38,369 nucleotides of DNA, from the NCBI GenBank assembly GCA_009377695.1, contig WHTP01000051.1, forward strand, positions 1 through 38,369, in the 5' to 3' direction. The stretch comes from Hyphomicrobiales bacterium (GTDB lineage: Bacteria; Pseudomonadota; Alphaproteobacteria; Rhizobiales; Xanthobacteraceae). The position numbers were made by a program, and so were the translations under genes. Shown here piece after piece: positions 17,108 through 22,542 of this stretch; position 1 is the first letter of the stretch; each line of letters begins with the position of its first letter. Below the pieces are notes generated by a model that was not told the origin of the DNA, searched no databases, and saw only the letters and a list, made by a program, of their open reading frames with translations.

Positions 17108-17182
17108 CTAGTGTCCCGATTCCGAAGTTCGTTCCATTTCGCAGCGGCCTTTTATACGAACTTCGGAATCGAAGGACACTAG
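17108..17182 (-). repeat. CTAG-bounded long hairpin, element 2
   Basis: A 75-base palindrome with outer arms CTAGTGTCC/GGACACTAG and inner arms CGATTCCGAAGTTCGT/ACGAACTTCGGAATCG, around a loop of about 23 bases. The 3' arm carries two extra bases, as in element 1, giving the same minus orientation. The arm sequence differs from element 1, but every change is matched on the other arm. Fifteen bases separate it from element 1. Confidence 0.85.
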
Positions 17183-17195
17183 CAACTCTTTGAAT

Positions 17196-17273
17196 CTAGT
17201 GTGGCTTTGGTTCAGAAGTCCGCATGTTGGACTCGCCGCAAGAATGATGCGGACTTCTGAACCGCCACACTAG
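17196..17273 (+). repeat. CTAG-bounded long hairpin, element 3
   Basis: A 78-base palindrome with outer arms CTAGTGTGGC/GCCACACTAG and inner arms GGTTCAGAAGTCCGCAT/ATGCGGACTTCTGAACC. The unpaired TTT is on the 5' arm, opposite to elements 1 and 2. Its loop contains GCCGCAAGA, shared with element 4. The closing CTAG is also the opening CTAG of element 4, so the two are fused end to end. Confidence 0.85.
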
Positions 17274-17346
17274 TGTCCCTTTGGTTCCGACGCTTGTAAA
17301 CACAGGTGCCGCAAGAGCGATACAAGCGTCGGAACCGGGACACTAG
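17270..17346 (+). repeat. CTAG-bounded long hairpin, element 4
   Basis: A 77-base palindrome with outer arms CTAGTGTCCC/GGGACACTAG and inner arms GGTTCCGACGCTTGTA/TACAAGCGTCGGAACC. It has TTT unpaired on the 5' arm and a loop with GCCGCAAGA. It shares its first CTAG with element 3 and abuts the terminator-like hairpin upstream of mobB. Confidence 0.85.
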
Positions 17347-17375
17347 AAGCGCCCGGATTATCACCGGGCGCTTCT
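17345..17375. terminator. Terminator-like hairpin between fdh array and mobB
   Basis: A perfect 12-base-pair stem, AGAAGCGCCCGG with CCGGGCGCTTCT, around a 7-base ATTATCA loop. On the plus strand it is followed by GCTATAATT rather than a run of T, so it would be a modest terminator for the fdh operon. It overlaps the last bases of hairpin element 4. The following TATAAT also serves as a promoter element for mobB. Confidence 0.7.
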
Positions 17376-17383
17376 GCTATAAT
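17375..17383 (+). promoter_or_regulatory. Extended -10 promoter of mobB
   Basis: TGC-TATAAT is a perfect extended -10 element (TGn plus TATAAT). Initiation about seven bases downstream would fall at or next to the ATG at 17391, giving a leaderless mobB message, or a leader of about 24 bases if translation begins at the ATG at 17415. The -35 region would lie inside the terminator-like hairpin, so transcription and termination signals overlap. Confidence 0.55.
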
Positions 17384-17390
17384 TCACCTT

Positions 17391-17942
17391 ATGACACGGC
17401 CCATGACATCGCCGATGCGCGTGATCGGCCTCGCCGGCTGGAGCGGCTCCGGCAAGACGACACTGCTGACCAAGCTGATCCCCTGCCTCGTGGGGCGCGG
17501 GCTAGCGGTATCGACCCTCAAGCATGCCCATCACGGCTTCGACGTGGATCAGCCCGGCAAGGATTCGCACAGCCACCGGATGGCGGGCGCGACCGAGGTG
17601 CTGATCGGCTCGTCCGCGCGTTTTGCCCTCGTCCACGAACTGCGAGGCGCGGCCGAGCCGACCCTGCAAGATCTCTTGGCGCGGATGTCGCCGGTCGATC
17701 TGGTCGTGGTCGAGGGCTACAAGGCGGCGCCGATCCCGAAGCTCGAGGTGCATCGCGCGGCCGTAGGCAAGCCGCTGCTGCATCCGGACGACAACTGCAT
17801 CGTGGCAGTCGCCGCCGACGTGCCGTTGCCGAAGGTCGAACTGCCGGTGGTCTCGCTTGATGATATCGAGAAGATCGCCGACATCGTGACGATCGAGTCG
17901 ACGCCGATCGAGCGCCTGTTGACGTCCCAAGGAGCCGCGTGA
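17391..17942 (+). CDS. mobB: Molybdopterin-guanine dinucleotide biosynthesis protein MobB
   Basis: A 183-residue P-loop protein. It has the MobB core RVIGLAGWSGSGKTTLLTKL with a Walker A (GWSGSGKTT), then KHAHHGFDVDQPGKDSHSHR, a typical MobB segment, and LVVVEGYKAAPIPKLEV. MobB assists MobA in attaching GMP to molybdopterin; its GTP-binding role is supportive, not essential, in E. coli. Three in-frame ATGs (17391, 17403, 17415) precede the core and none has a ribosome-binding site; family members often start at MRVIGLAG, which corresponds to 17415. The stop overlaps the moeA start region, so the two are translationally coupled. It follows the hairpin array and has its own apparent promoter. 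Confidence 0.92.
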   Translation: MTRPMTSPMRVIGLAGWSGSGKTTLLTKLIPCLVGRGLAVSTLKHAHHGFDVDQPGKDSHSHRMAGATEVLIGSSARFALVHELRGAAEPTLQDLLARMSPVDLVVVEGYKAAPIPKLEVHRAAVGKPLLHPDDNCIVAVAADVPLPKVELPVVSLDDIEKIADIVTIESTPIERLLTSQGAA

Positions 17943-19216
17943 TGGCGCAGCTCTCCGACGACTGCTTTGCGTTTGGCGGAGCATTGCTACCGGTCGCCGA
18001 GATGGAACGGATGATCGCGGAGCGCGTCACGCCGGTGTCTGACATCGAGACCGTGCCGCTTGCGGCGGCACGTGGTCGCGTGGTCGCCCAAGATATTCTT
18101 GCACCGATAGATCTTCCGCACTTCGATAATTCGGCGGTGGACGGATTTGCGGTGCGCCATGCCGATCTCGCATCCGCGGGAGACACGCGGCTCAAGGTCG
18201 TTGACCGCATCACCGCCGGCCGCAAGGCCACTCGCGCGCTTGGTGCGAGCGAAGCGATCCGCATCTTCACGGGTGCGCCGATGCCGGCCGGCGCGGACAC
18301 CGTGTTCATGCAGGAGGACACCCGCGTCGACGGCGATGTGGTGATCGTGCCGCCGGGATTGAAGCGCGGCGCCAACAGCCGTGCTGCTGGCGAGGACGTT
18401 CGCGCAAAATCGGTGATGCTTTCGGCGGGCCGGCGGCTCACAACGTCGCATGTCGCGCTCGCCGCGGCCGTTGGGCTCACGGCGTTGCCGGTGCGCCGCC
18501 GCGTGCGGGTCGCCGTGTTCTCGACCGGCGACGAGATCGTGGAGCCCGGCCAGCCGCTGCTGCCGGCCGCGTTGTTCGACGCGAACCGCTTCCTGCTCGC
18601 GGGCCTGATCGAAGGCATAGGTGCGACCTTCACCGATCTCGGTATCCTGCCGGACGACAAGGCGCGGCTCGCGCGCGCCATCGCGGATGCCGCGGCCGGA
18701 CATGACCTCGTGTTGACGTCAGGCGGGGTCTCGACCGGCGAGACCGATCACGTTCGTGACGCCGTGGAGAGCATCGGCAAGCTCGTGTTCTGGCGAGTCG
18801 GCATCAAGCCCGGCCGGCCGGTCGCGATGGGTGTGATTGCGGGGCCGCCGGATGGCGAGGGCGCCGCTTTCGTGGGGCTACCTGGCAATCCCGTCGCGGT
18901 GTTCGTCACCTTTGCACGGGTGGTGCGGCCGCTTCTGCTACGGCTCGCCGGCGCCGAGGTGGTGCCGCTCATTCCGCTGCCGGTGCGCGCGGGCTTTCCC
19001 TATAAGAAGCGCAGCGGCCGGCGCGAATATGTGCGGGTGCGGCTGGTGCGCAATCCCGACGGGACGGTCGACGCCTTCAAGCACGCGCAGGACGGCGCCG
19101 GCGTCATCACGTCGTTGACGGAGACCGATGGGTTGATCGAATTGCCGGAGGATGTCACGACCGTCGCGCCTGGCGCCACCGTCGGGTTCTTGTCCTACGC
19201 CGCGCTGACTGAATAA
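17942..19216 (+). CDS. moeA: Molybdopterin molybdotransferase MoeA (canonical)
   Basis: A 424-residue protein of normal MoeA length with every expected motif: PHFDNSAVDGFAVR, STGDEIVEPGQPLLP, SGGVSTGETDHVRD, GIKPGRPVAMG and GLPGNPVAVFV, then the C-terminal beta-barrel domain with RSGRREYVRVRL. It inserts molybdate (possibly tungstate) into adenylated molybdopterin. The start is either the ATG at 17942 (TGATG with the mobB stop) or the GTG at 17939 (GTGA). This is the third MoeA-type protein in the window and the only one with the standard architecture, so it is probably the housekeeping or FDH-dedicated enzyme. Confidence 0.95.
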   Translation: MAQLSDDCFAFGGALLPVAEMERMIAERVTPVSDIETVPLAAARGRVVAQDILAPIDLPHFDNSAVDGFAVRHADLASAGDTRLKVVDRITAGRKATRALGASEAIRIFTGAPMPAGADTVFMQEDTRVDGDVVIVPPGLKRGANSRAAGEDVRAKSVMLSAGRRLTTSHVALAAAVGLTALPVRRRVRVAVFSTGDEIVEPGQPLLPAALFDANRFLLAGLIEGIGATFTDLGILPDDKARLARAIADAAAGHDLVLTSGGVSTGETDHVRDAVESIGKLVFWRVGIKPGRPVAMGVIAGPPDGEGAAFVGLPGNPVAVFVTFARVVRPLLLRLAGAEVVPLIPLPVRAGFPYKKRSGRREYVRVRLVRNPDGTVDAFKHAQDGAGVITSLTETDGLIELPEDVTTVAPGATVGFLSYAALTE

Positions 19217-19223
19217 CCCGTCC

Positions 19224-19261
19224 CATCCTTCGAGACGGCGCTGGCGCGTCTCATCAGGATG
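19224..19261. repeat. Intergenic palindrome, CATCCT-GAGACG type
   Basis: Nested inverted repeats CATCCT ... AGGATG and GAGACG ... CGTCTC, arranged around GCGCTGGCG. Palindromes of this look (CATCCTTCGAGACG ... AGGATGAGG) are scattered between genes in Bradyrhizobium-like genomes. Placed between convergent moeA and the 41-aa gene, it may act as a bidirectional terminator. Confidence 0.55.
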
Positions 19262-19296
19262 AGGCGGAGGAAACGTCCGCTCAATGATCGGCGAGG

Positions 19297-19422
19297 CTAA
19301 ATCCGCACGCCGGTGGGTGAGCTGAAGGCGGTCGCGACCGGCTCCTGAATGTGATTCAACGCGGCGACCGCGCCGAGCGCGATCGCGACGGCCGCGAGAC
19401 ATGACACTAGAAAGCTGCGCAT
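19297..19422 (-). CDS. 41-residue secreted or membrane peptide
   Basis: A short frame with a good GGGAGG ribosome-binding site about nine bases before its ATG. The product begins MRSFLVSCLAAVAIALGAVA, a single hydrophobic helix or signal peptide, and ends QEPVATAFSSPTGVRI. Short peptides with such a helix and a closing TGVR-I tail seem to recur in related genomes, from memory. The gene lies 67 bases downstream of mobA on the same strand and may be read from the fdhD-mobA operon. Function unknown. The start, ribosome site and signal-like composition make it more than a random frame. Confidence 0.65.
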   Translation of the reverse strand: MRSFLVSCLAAVAIALGAVAALNHIQEPVATAFSSPTGVRI

Positions 19423-19489
19423 GCTGAATCCTCCCAAGTCAAGCTATGGGATATCTATGGTTCGTCTGCGCTCGTAATCAAGAGGCGCG

Positions 19490-20134
19490 TTATGCGGGCG
19501 CACTGCGCTCTCGCGCCGCAACACGCTCCGCCGCAGCGACGTCTCCGGGCGTGTTGACGTTGAGGAAGGGGTCGACCGGCTCCGTCGGCCAGTCGGCAAT
19601 GGCGGCGCCGTGACGGGCGGTCCACATCTCGATCTTGTGCAGGCCTTCGACCAGGAGCGCGTGGCGCAAGTCCTCGCGCAGGGCGACGGGCCACAGTCCC
19701 ACAACCGGATGGCGCCAATCGCCCGACCGCGCGCAGGCAAGTGGGGTCTTCGCCTGTACCCGCGCCGCAGCGAGCCGCGCCACCAGATCGGACGGCAGGA
19801 ACGGGCAGTCGCCCGGCACGCTCACGATATCGGCGATGTCCGGTGCCTGTGCCGCCGCCCAATCGAGGCCCGCGAGGATTCCGGCGAGCGGTCCCGCAAA
19901 ATCGGGCACGCTGTCCGCCACCACCGGCAGGCAGGTGTCGCCGAAGCGTGCAGGATCGCCGTTGGCATTGATGACGAGACGGGTGCATTGCGGCGTCATG
20001 GTCGCTAGCACGCGGTCGAGAATGGTCCGGCCGCCGATCATGATGCGCGCCTTGTCGCCGCCGCCCATGCGGCGTGCGAGCCCGCCGGCGAGAATGAGGC
20101 CGAGGGGAGGATGCTGATTGGCCACGGTCGTCAT
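19490..20134 (-). CDS. mobA: Molybdenum cofactor guanylyltransferase MobA
   Basis: A 214-residue nucleotidyltransferase with the MobA signature near residues 13-28, LILAGGLARRMGGGDK, where the glycines and K28 hold GTP. It also has LVINANGDPARF, the DFAGPLAGILAGLDWA loop, SVPGDCPFLP (metal-binding Asp), and DPFLNVNTPGD near the C-terminus. It joins GMP to molybdopterin to make MGD, the form needed by FdhA. The length is normal. It starts 18 bases after the fdhD stop on the same strand, so fdhD-mobA is an operon. MobB is encoded on the other strand of the same locus. Confidence 0.95.
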   Translation of the reverse strand: MTTVANQHPPLGLILAGGLARRMGGGDKARIMIGGRTILDRVLATMTPQCTRLVINANGDPARFGDTCLPVVADSVPDFAGPLAGILAGLDWAAAQAPDIADIVSVPGDCPFLPSDLVARLAAARVQAKTPLACARSGDWRHPVVGLWPVALREDLRHALLVEGLHKIEMWTARHGAAIADWPTEPVDPFLNVNTPGDVAAAERVAARERSAPA

Positions 20135-20152
20135 TCCGGTGCGCGCCGAGCG

Positions 20153-21106
20153 TCACTCATCGCCCACCGCCGCCTTGCGCCGGTGCTTCGCGCTCTCCTC
20201 TTCGACGTAGCGCAGGTCCTGATCGAACACGATGCGGTCCTCGCCGGCGAGCGCGACGAAACGTTTACCGCGCGCGCGCCCGACCAGCGTGAGGTTCGCC
20301 TTGCGGGCGAGCTCGACGCCCCAGGCGGTGAAGCCGGAGCGCGAGACCAGGATCGGGATGCCCATGCGTACGGTCTTGATCACCATCTCCGAGGTCAGCC
20401 GTCCGGTGGTGTAGAAGATCTTGTCGTCGGCGCGCACGCGGTGCTTGAACATCCAGCCCGCGATCTTGTCGACCGCGTTGTGCCGGCCTACATCCTCCAT
20501 GTAGACCAGCGGGCGGTCCTCGACTGCCAGCACGCAGCCGTGGATCGCGCCGGCTTCGAGATAAAGCGAGGGCGTCGTATTGATCTTGTTAGTCAATGCG
20601 TAAAGCCAGGACGTTCGCAGCTCCGCATCCGGCAGCTTCACGTCCTCCAGCGCCTCCATCAGGTCGCCGAACACGGTGCCCTGCGCGCAGCCCGAGGTCT
20701 GCACCTTCTTCGTCAGCTTTTTCTCGTAATTCGTCTTGCGCTTGGTGCGCACCACCACGACTGCCAGCTCCTCGTCGTAGTCGACGCCGGTGACCACGTC
20801 GTCGGGCCTGAGCATGTTCTGGTTGAGCAGGTAGCCGATCGCGAGATAGTCGGGATAATCGCTGATGGTCATCGCGGTCACGATCTCCTGCGAATTGAGG
20901 AAGATCGTGAGCGCACGCTCGACCGTAACACGGGTCTCGACCGGTTGCCCGGTCTGGTCCACGCCGGTGACTTGTTCGGTCAATCGCGGGTCGTACGGGT
21001 CGGGCTGAATGAGATAACGGTTCGCCGGAATGCCGACGAGCTTTCTGGTAATGGATTTGACCGCAGCAGCAGACTTAACCGCAGTTTTGGCCAGCTTCTT
21101 GGCCAT
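20153..21106 (-). CDS. fdhD: Formate dehydrogenase accessory sulfurtransferase FdhD
   Basis: A 317-residue FdhD, about 40 residues longer than the E. coli protein because of a basic Lys/Ala-rich N-terminal extension (MAKKLAKTAVKSAAAVKS). The core has RALTIFLNSQEIVTAMT, SDYPDYLAIGYLLNQ, MEDVGRHNAVDKIAGWM, YTTGRLTSEMV and ILVSRSGFT, all FdhD hallmarks. FdhD passes sulfur from a cysteine desulfurase to the bis-MGD cofactor and is required for formate dehydrogenase activity. The E. coli transfer site is a CxxC loop; here the matching loop is TSGCAQGT, with a single cysteine at residue 140. The extension could be shortened by a later start, but no better codon with a ribosome site is obvious. It heads the fdhD-mobA operon. 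Confidence 0.95.
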   Translation of the reverse strand: MAKKLAKTAVKSAAAVKSITRKLVGIPANRYLIQPDPYDPRLTEQVTGVDQTGQPVETRVTVERALTIFLNSQEIVTAMTISDYPDYLAIGYLLNQNMLRPDDVVTGVDYDEELAVVVVRTKRKTNYEKKLTKKVQTSGCAQGTVFGDLMEALEDVKLPDAELRTSWLYALTNKINTTPSLYLEAGAIHGCVLAVEDRPLVYMEDVGRHNAVDKIAGWMFKHRVRADDKIFYTTGRLTSEMVIKTVRMGIPILVSRSGFTAWGVELARKANLTLVGRARGKRFVALAGEDRIVFDQDLRYVEEESAKHRRKAAVGDE

Positions 21107-21124
21107 GGGCAGCGCCTTTCGGAA

Positions 21125-21154
21125 TAGCGACCAACGTCATAGCGACCAACGTCA
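21125..21154 (-). repeat. Two tandem 15-base repeats upstream of fdhD
   Basis: TAGCGACCAACGTCA occurs twice in immediate succession, ending 19 bases before the fdhD ATG. On the coding strand each copy reads TGACGTTGGTCGCTA. The position fits a direct-repeat operator or a recent tandem duplication in the 5' leader. CTATATGA next to it could serve as a -10 element. Confidence 0.6.
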
Positions 21155-21183
21155 TATAGGCGCGCCGCTTATACCAGAAAAGC

Positions 21184-21213
21184 GAGAGCCCGGCATGGAT
21201 GCGCCGGGCTCTC
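21184..21213 (-). terminator. Terminator upstream of fdhD, for the short membrane gene
   Basis: An 11-base-pair perfect stem, GAGAGCCCGGC with GCCGGGCTCTC, around an 8-base loop. On the minus strand it is followed by GCTTTTC, a short T-run. It ends transcription from the small gene at 21241-21323 before it reaches fdhD. Confidence 0.7.
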
Positions 21214-21240
21214 CGGGCGAGACACGCGTGAAACGCTTAT

Positions 21241-21323
21241 TTAGTTGAGTCCGCCGAGCAGCCACACAACCAGGATGATCGGAAGCGGAATGCCGATCAC
21301 CACAGCAGAAGTCCTCGACCCAT
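21241..21323 (-). pseudogene. Short membrane peptide gene broken by one missing base
   Basis: A strong AGGAGG lies five bases before an ATG that opens MGRGLLLW and then meets TGA. Directly after, in the next frame, the sequence encodes IGIPLPIILVVWLLGGLN and a stop. Adding one base (TGGTGATC to TGGnTGATC) restores a single hydrophobic peptide of about 27 residues, of a type I recall as common in this group of bacteria. Either the gene has a one-base deletion, or the sequence has an error, or the GTGA overlap is used for coupled translation of two very short peptides. A terminator lies directly downstream at 21184-21213, which supports a real transcription unit. Confidence 0.5.
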
Positions 21324-21459
21324 TGCGTCCTCCTATCGTTCGTGTTGGCAAAGCAAACGGCGGGAACCGTGAAAAGGTTCCGAGCAGTTTGGCAGGATGT
21401 TCCGGCAACCATCGCGCTGACCCTGCGTTGATCTTCTGTCAACGCCAAGGAGGATGCTT

Positions 21460-21720
21460 ATGAGGAAACTTGCGATTGGCATCGTTGCAGCGGGGACATT
21501 GGTGACGGCTGCGCCGGCGATGGCGCAGGTCGTACTCGAAGGGCCCGGTGTCGGCATACGCGTCGGACCCGAGCCATACTATCGCGAGTCCTATCGAGAC
21601 CGGTGGGATCGCGGCCCCTATCGCAGCTATGCGTGGCGTGACCGTGACTGCCGGACCGTGACGATTCGTGAGCGTATGCCGGACGGCCGGATCGTGGTCC
21701 GAACCCGCGAGCGCTGTTAG
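21460..21720 (+). CDS. Small secreted protein of unknown function
   Basis: An 86-residue protein with a clear signal peptide (MRKLAIGIVAAGTLVTAAPA, cleavage after AMAQ). The mature part is rich in Arg, Tyr and Asp (YYRESYRDRWDRGPYRSYAW) and ends in a conserved-looking RDRDCRTVTIRERMPDGRI segment with a second Cys at the C-terminus, so one disulfide is possible. The ATG at 21460 is preferred over the one at 21454 because AAGGAGG ends six bases before it. Arg/Tyr-rich periplasmic proteins like this are frequent in Rhizobiales. It stands alone, with non-coding sequence on both sides; no function can be given. Confidence 0.75.
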   Translation: MRKLAIGIVAAGTLVTAAPAMAQVVLEGPGVGIRVGPEPYYRESYRDRWDRGPYRSYAWRDRDCRTVTIRERMPDGRIVVRTRERC

Positions 21721-21959
21721 CAAACGCATAGTTCTGACAGGCGGACGCGAGTGGCCCTGCGTGAGCGCGGGGCCATTCGCCTTCAAGAATGCTCGCTGGA
21801 CCCACTAGCAGTGCGCGATGTCCTGACACGCAGCGCTTCACGGAGCACCGGTGAAGATACTCACCGATCCCGTGAACGGGGCGGAGCGCTTTCCTGCCGG
21901 CGCGTTCGGTGACGCGCTCGCCACTGCGCAAGAATTTACGACTGGTCGGCAGCGCGCAG

Positions 21960-21979
21960 CGCATGATCGGGATCATGCG
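21960..21979. promoter_or_regulatory. Perfect 20-base dyad, CGCATGATC-GG-GATCATGCG
   Basis: Nine-base arms around GG form a perfect inverted repeat in non-coding sequence, about 580 bases upstream of the porin start. It has the shape of a dimeric regulator site. No matching regulator is known from the window. Confidence 0.4.
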
Positions 21980-22327
21980 TGGTGCAAAAGACCTCCGTGG
22001 CCGGATGCGGCGAGCGCCGATCGATATGCATTCGGTGCTGACTGCGATTCGGCGGTCACCTTATCAAAGCCGCGGTGGATCAAAGCCGCGGGACGCGGCG
22101 TAACTGGCGGCGGATGGCGCTCGCTGGCAGCCGGCCCCAAAGGCCCCGTCCGTGTAAGGGAATACGTCGGCGCGATCCGTTGCAGGGGGCAATTCGCAAG
22201 GTATGTGTCGTTGTTTATGCAGACTTTATTTTTGTGGTCCTATAAATTTATGCGCGTCGATGTTCGCCGTGACTTCACCGCTCTGCCGATTCCTCGTCAA
22301 ATCATTGATATGACGCGTATTTCTGTA

Positions 22328-22345
22328 TGTTGCATCCGTGCAACA
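22328..22345. promoter_or_regulatory. Perfect dyad TGTTGCA-TCCG-TGCAACA near porin promoter
   Basis: Seven-base arms and a four-base spacer, lying directly next to CTATAAAAATT, a likely -10 region on the plus strand. The placement suggests an operator that controls the porin gene. TGTTGCA/TGCAACA arms do not match any regulator I can name with confidence. Confidence 0.45.
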
Positions 22346-22542
22346 GCTATAAAAATTCCGTAACTTGCGCATAAATATCGCATTGCGCGCCATGGGAGCG
22401 CGGCTACTCTGCATGAGTTCGGAGGGGCGTCTCGCGATGGCGACAATTTGATTGCGCCATCCGGGATGACAGGGGGCTCTCAACGGTGCGTCGCACCTGC
22501 GGAGATCGTGACCCTCCAGTCACTCAACTTGGAGGGATCAAT

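Larger units (their letters stand above)
21721..22542 (+). promoter_or_regulatory. 822-base gap and long upstream region of the porin gene
   Basis: No convincing gene is seen; the longest frame (21851-22363) has unbiased composition and no ribosome site. The segment from about 22200 to 22390 is strikingly AT-rich for this genome, with TTTATTTTTG, CCTATAAATTTATG and CTATAAAAATT runs, and is probably the porin promoter and upstream activating region. Two perfect dyads are annotated separately at 21960 and 22328. The porin ATG at 22543 follows a GGAGGG site, so the leader may be more than 100 bases long. Confidence 0.5.

Noticed and set aside
17015-17346. CRISPR array
   Set aside because: The repeats are palindromes with differing arms and irregular spacers of 15, 13 and -4 bases, and there are no cas genes.
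21851-22363. 170-codon frame upstream of the porin
   Set aside because: No ribosome site, no domain, changes composition midway, and includes the AT-rich promoter region.
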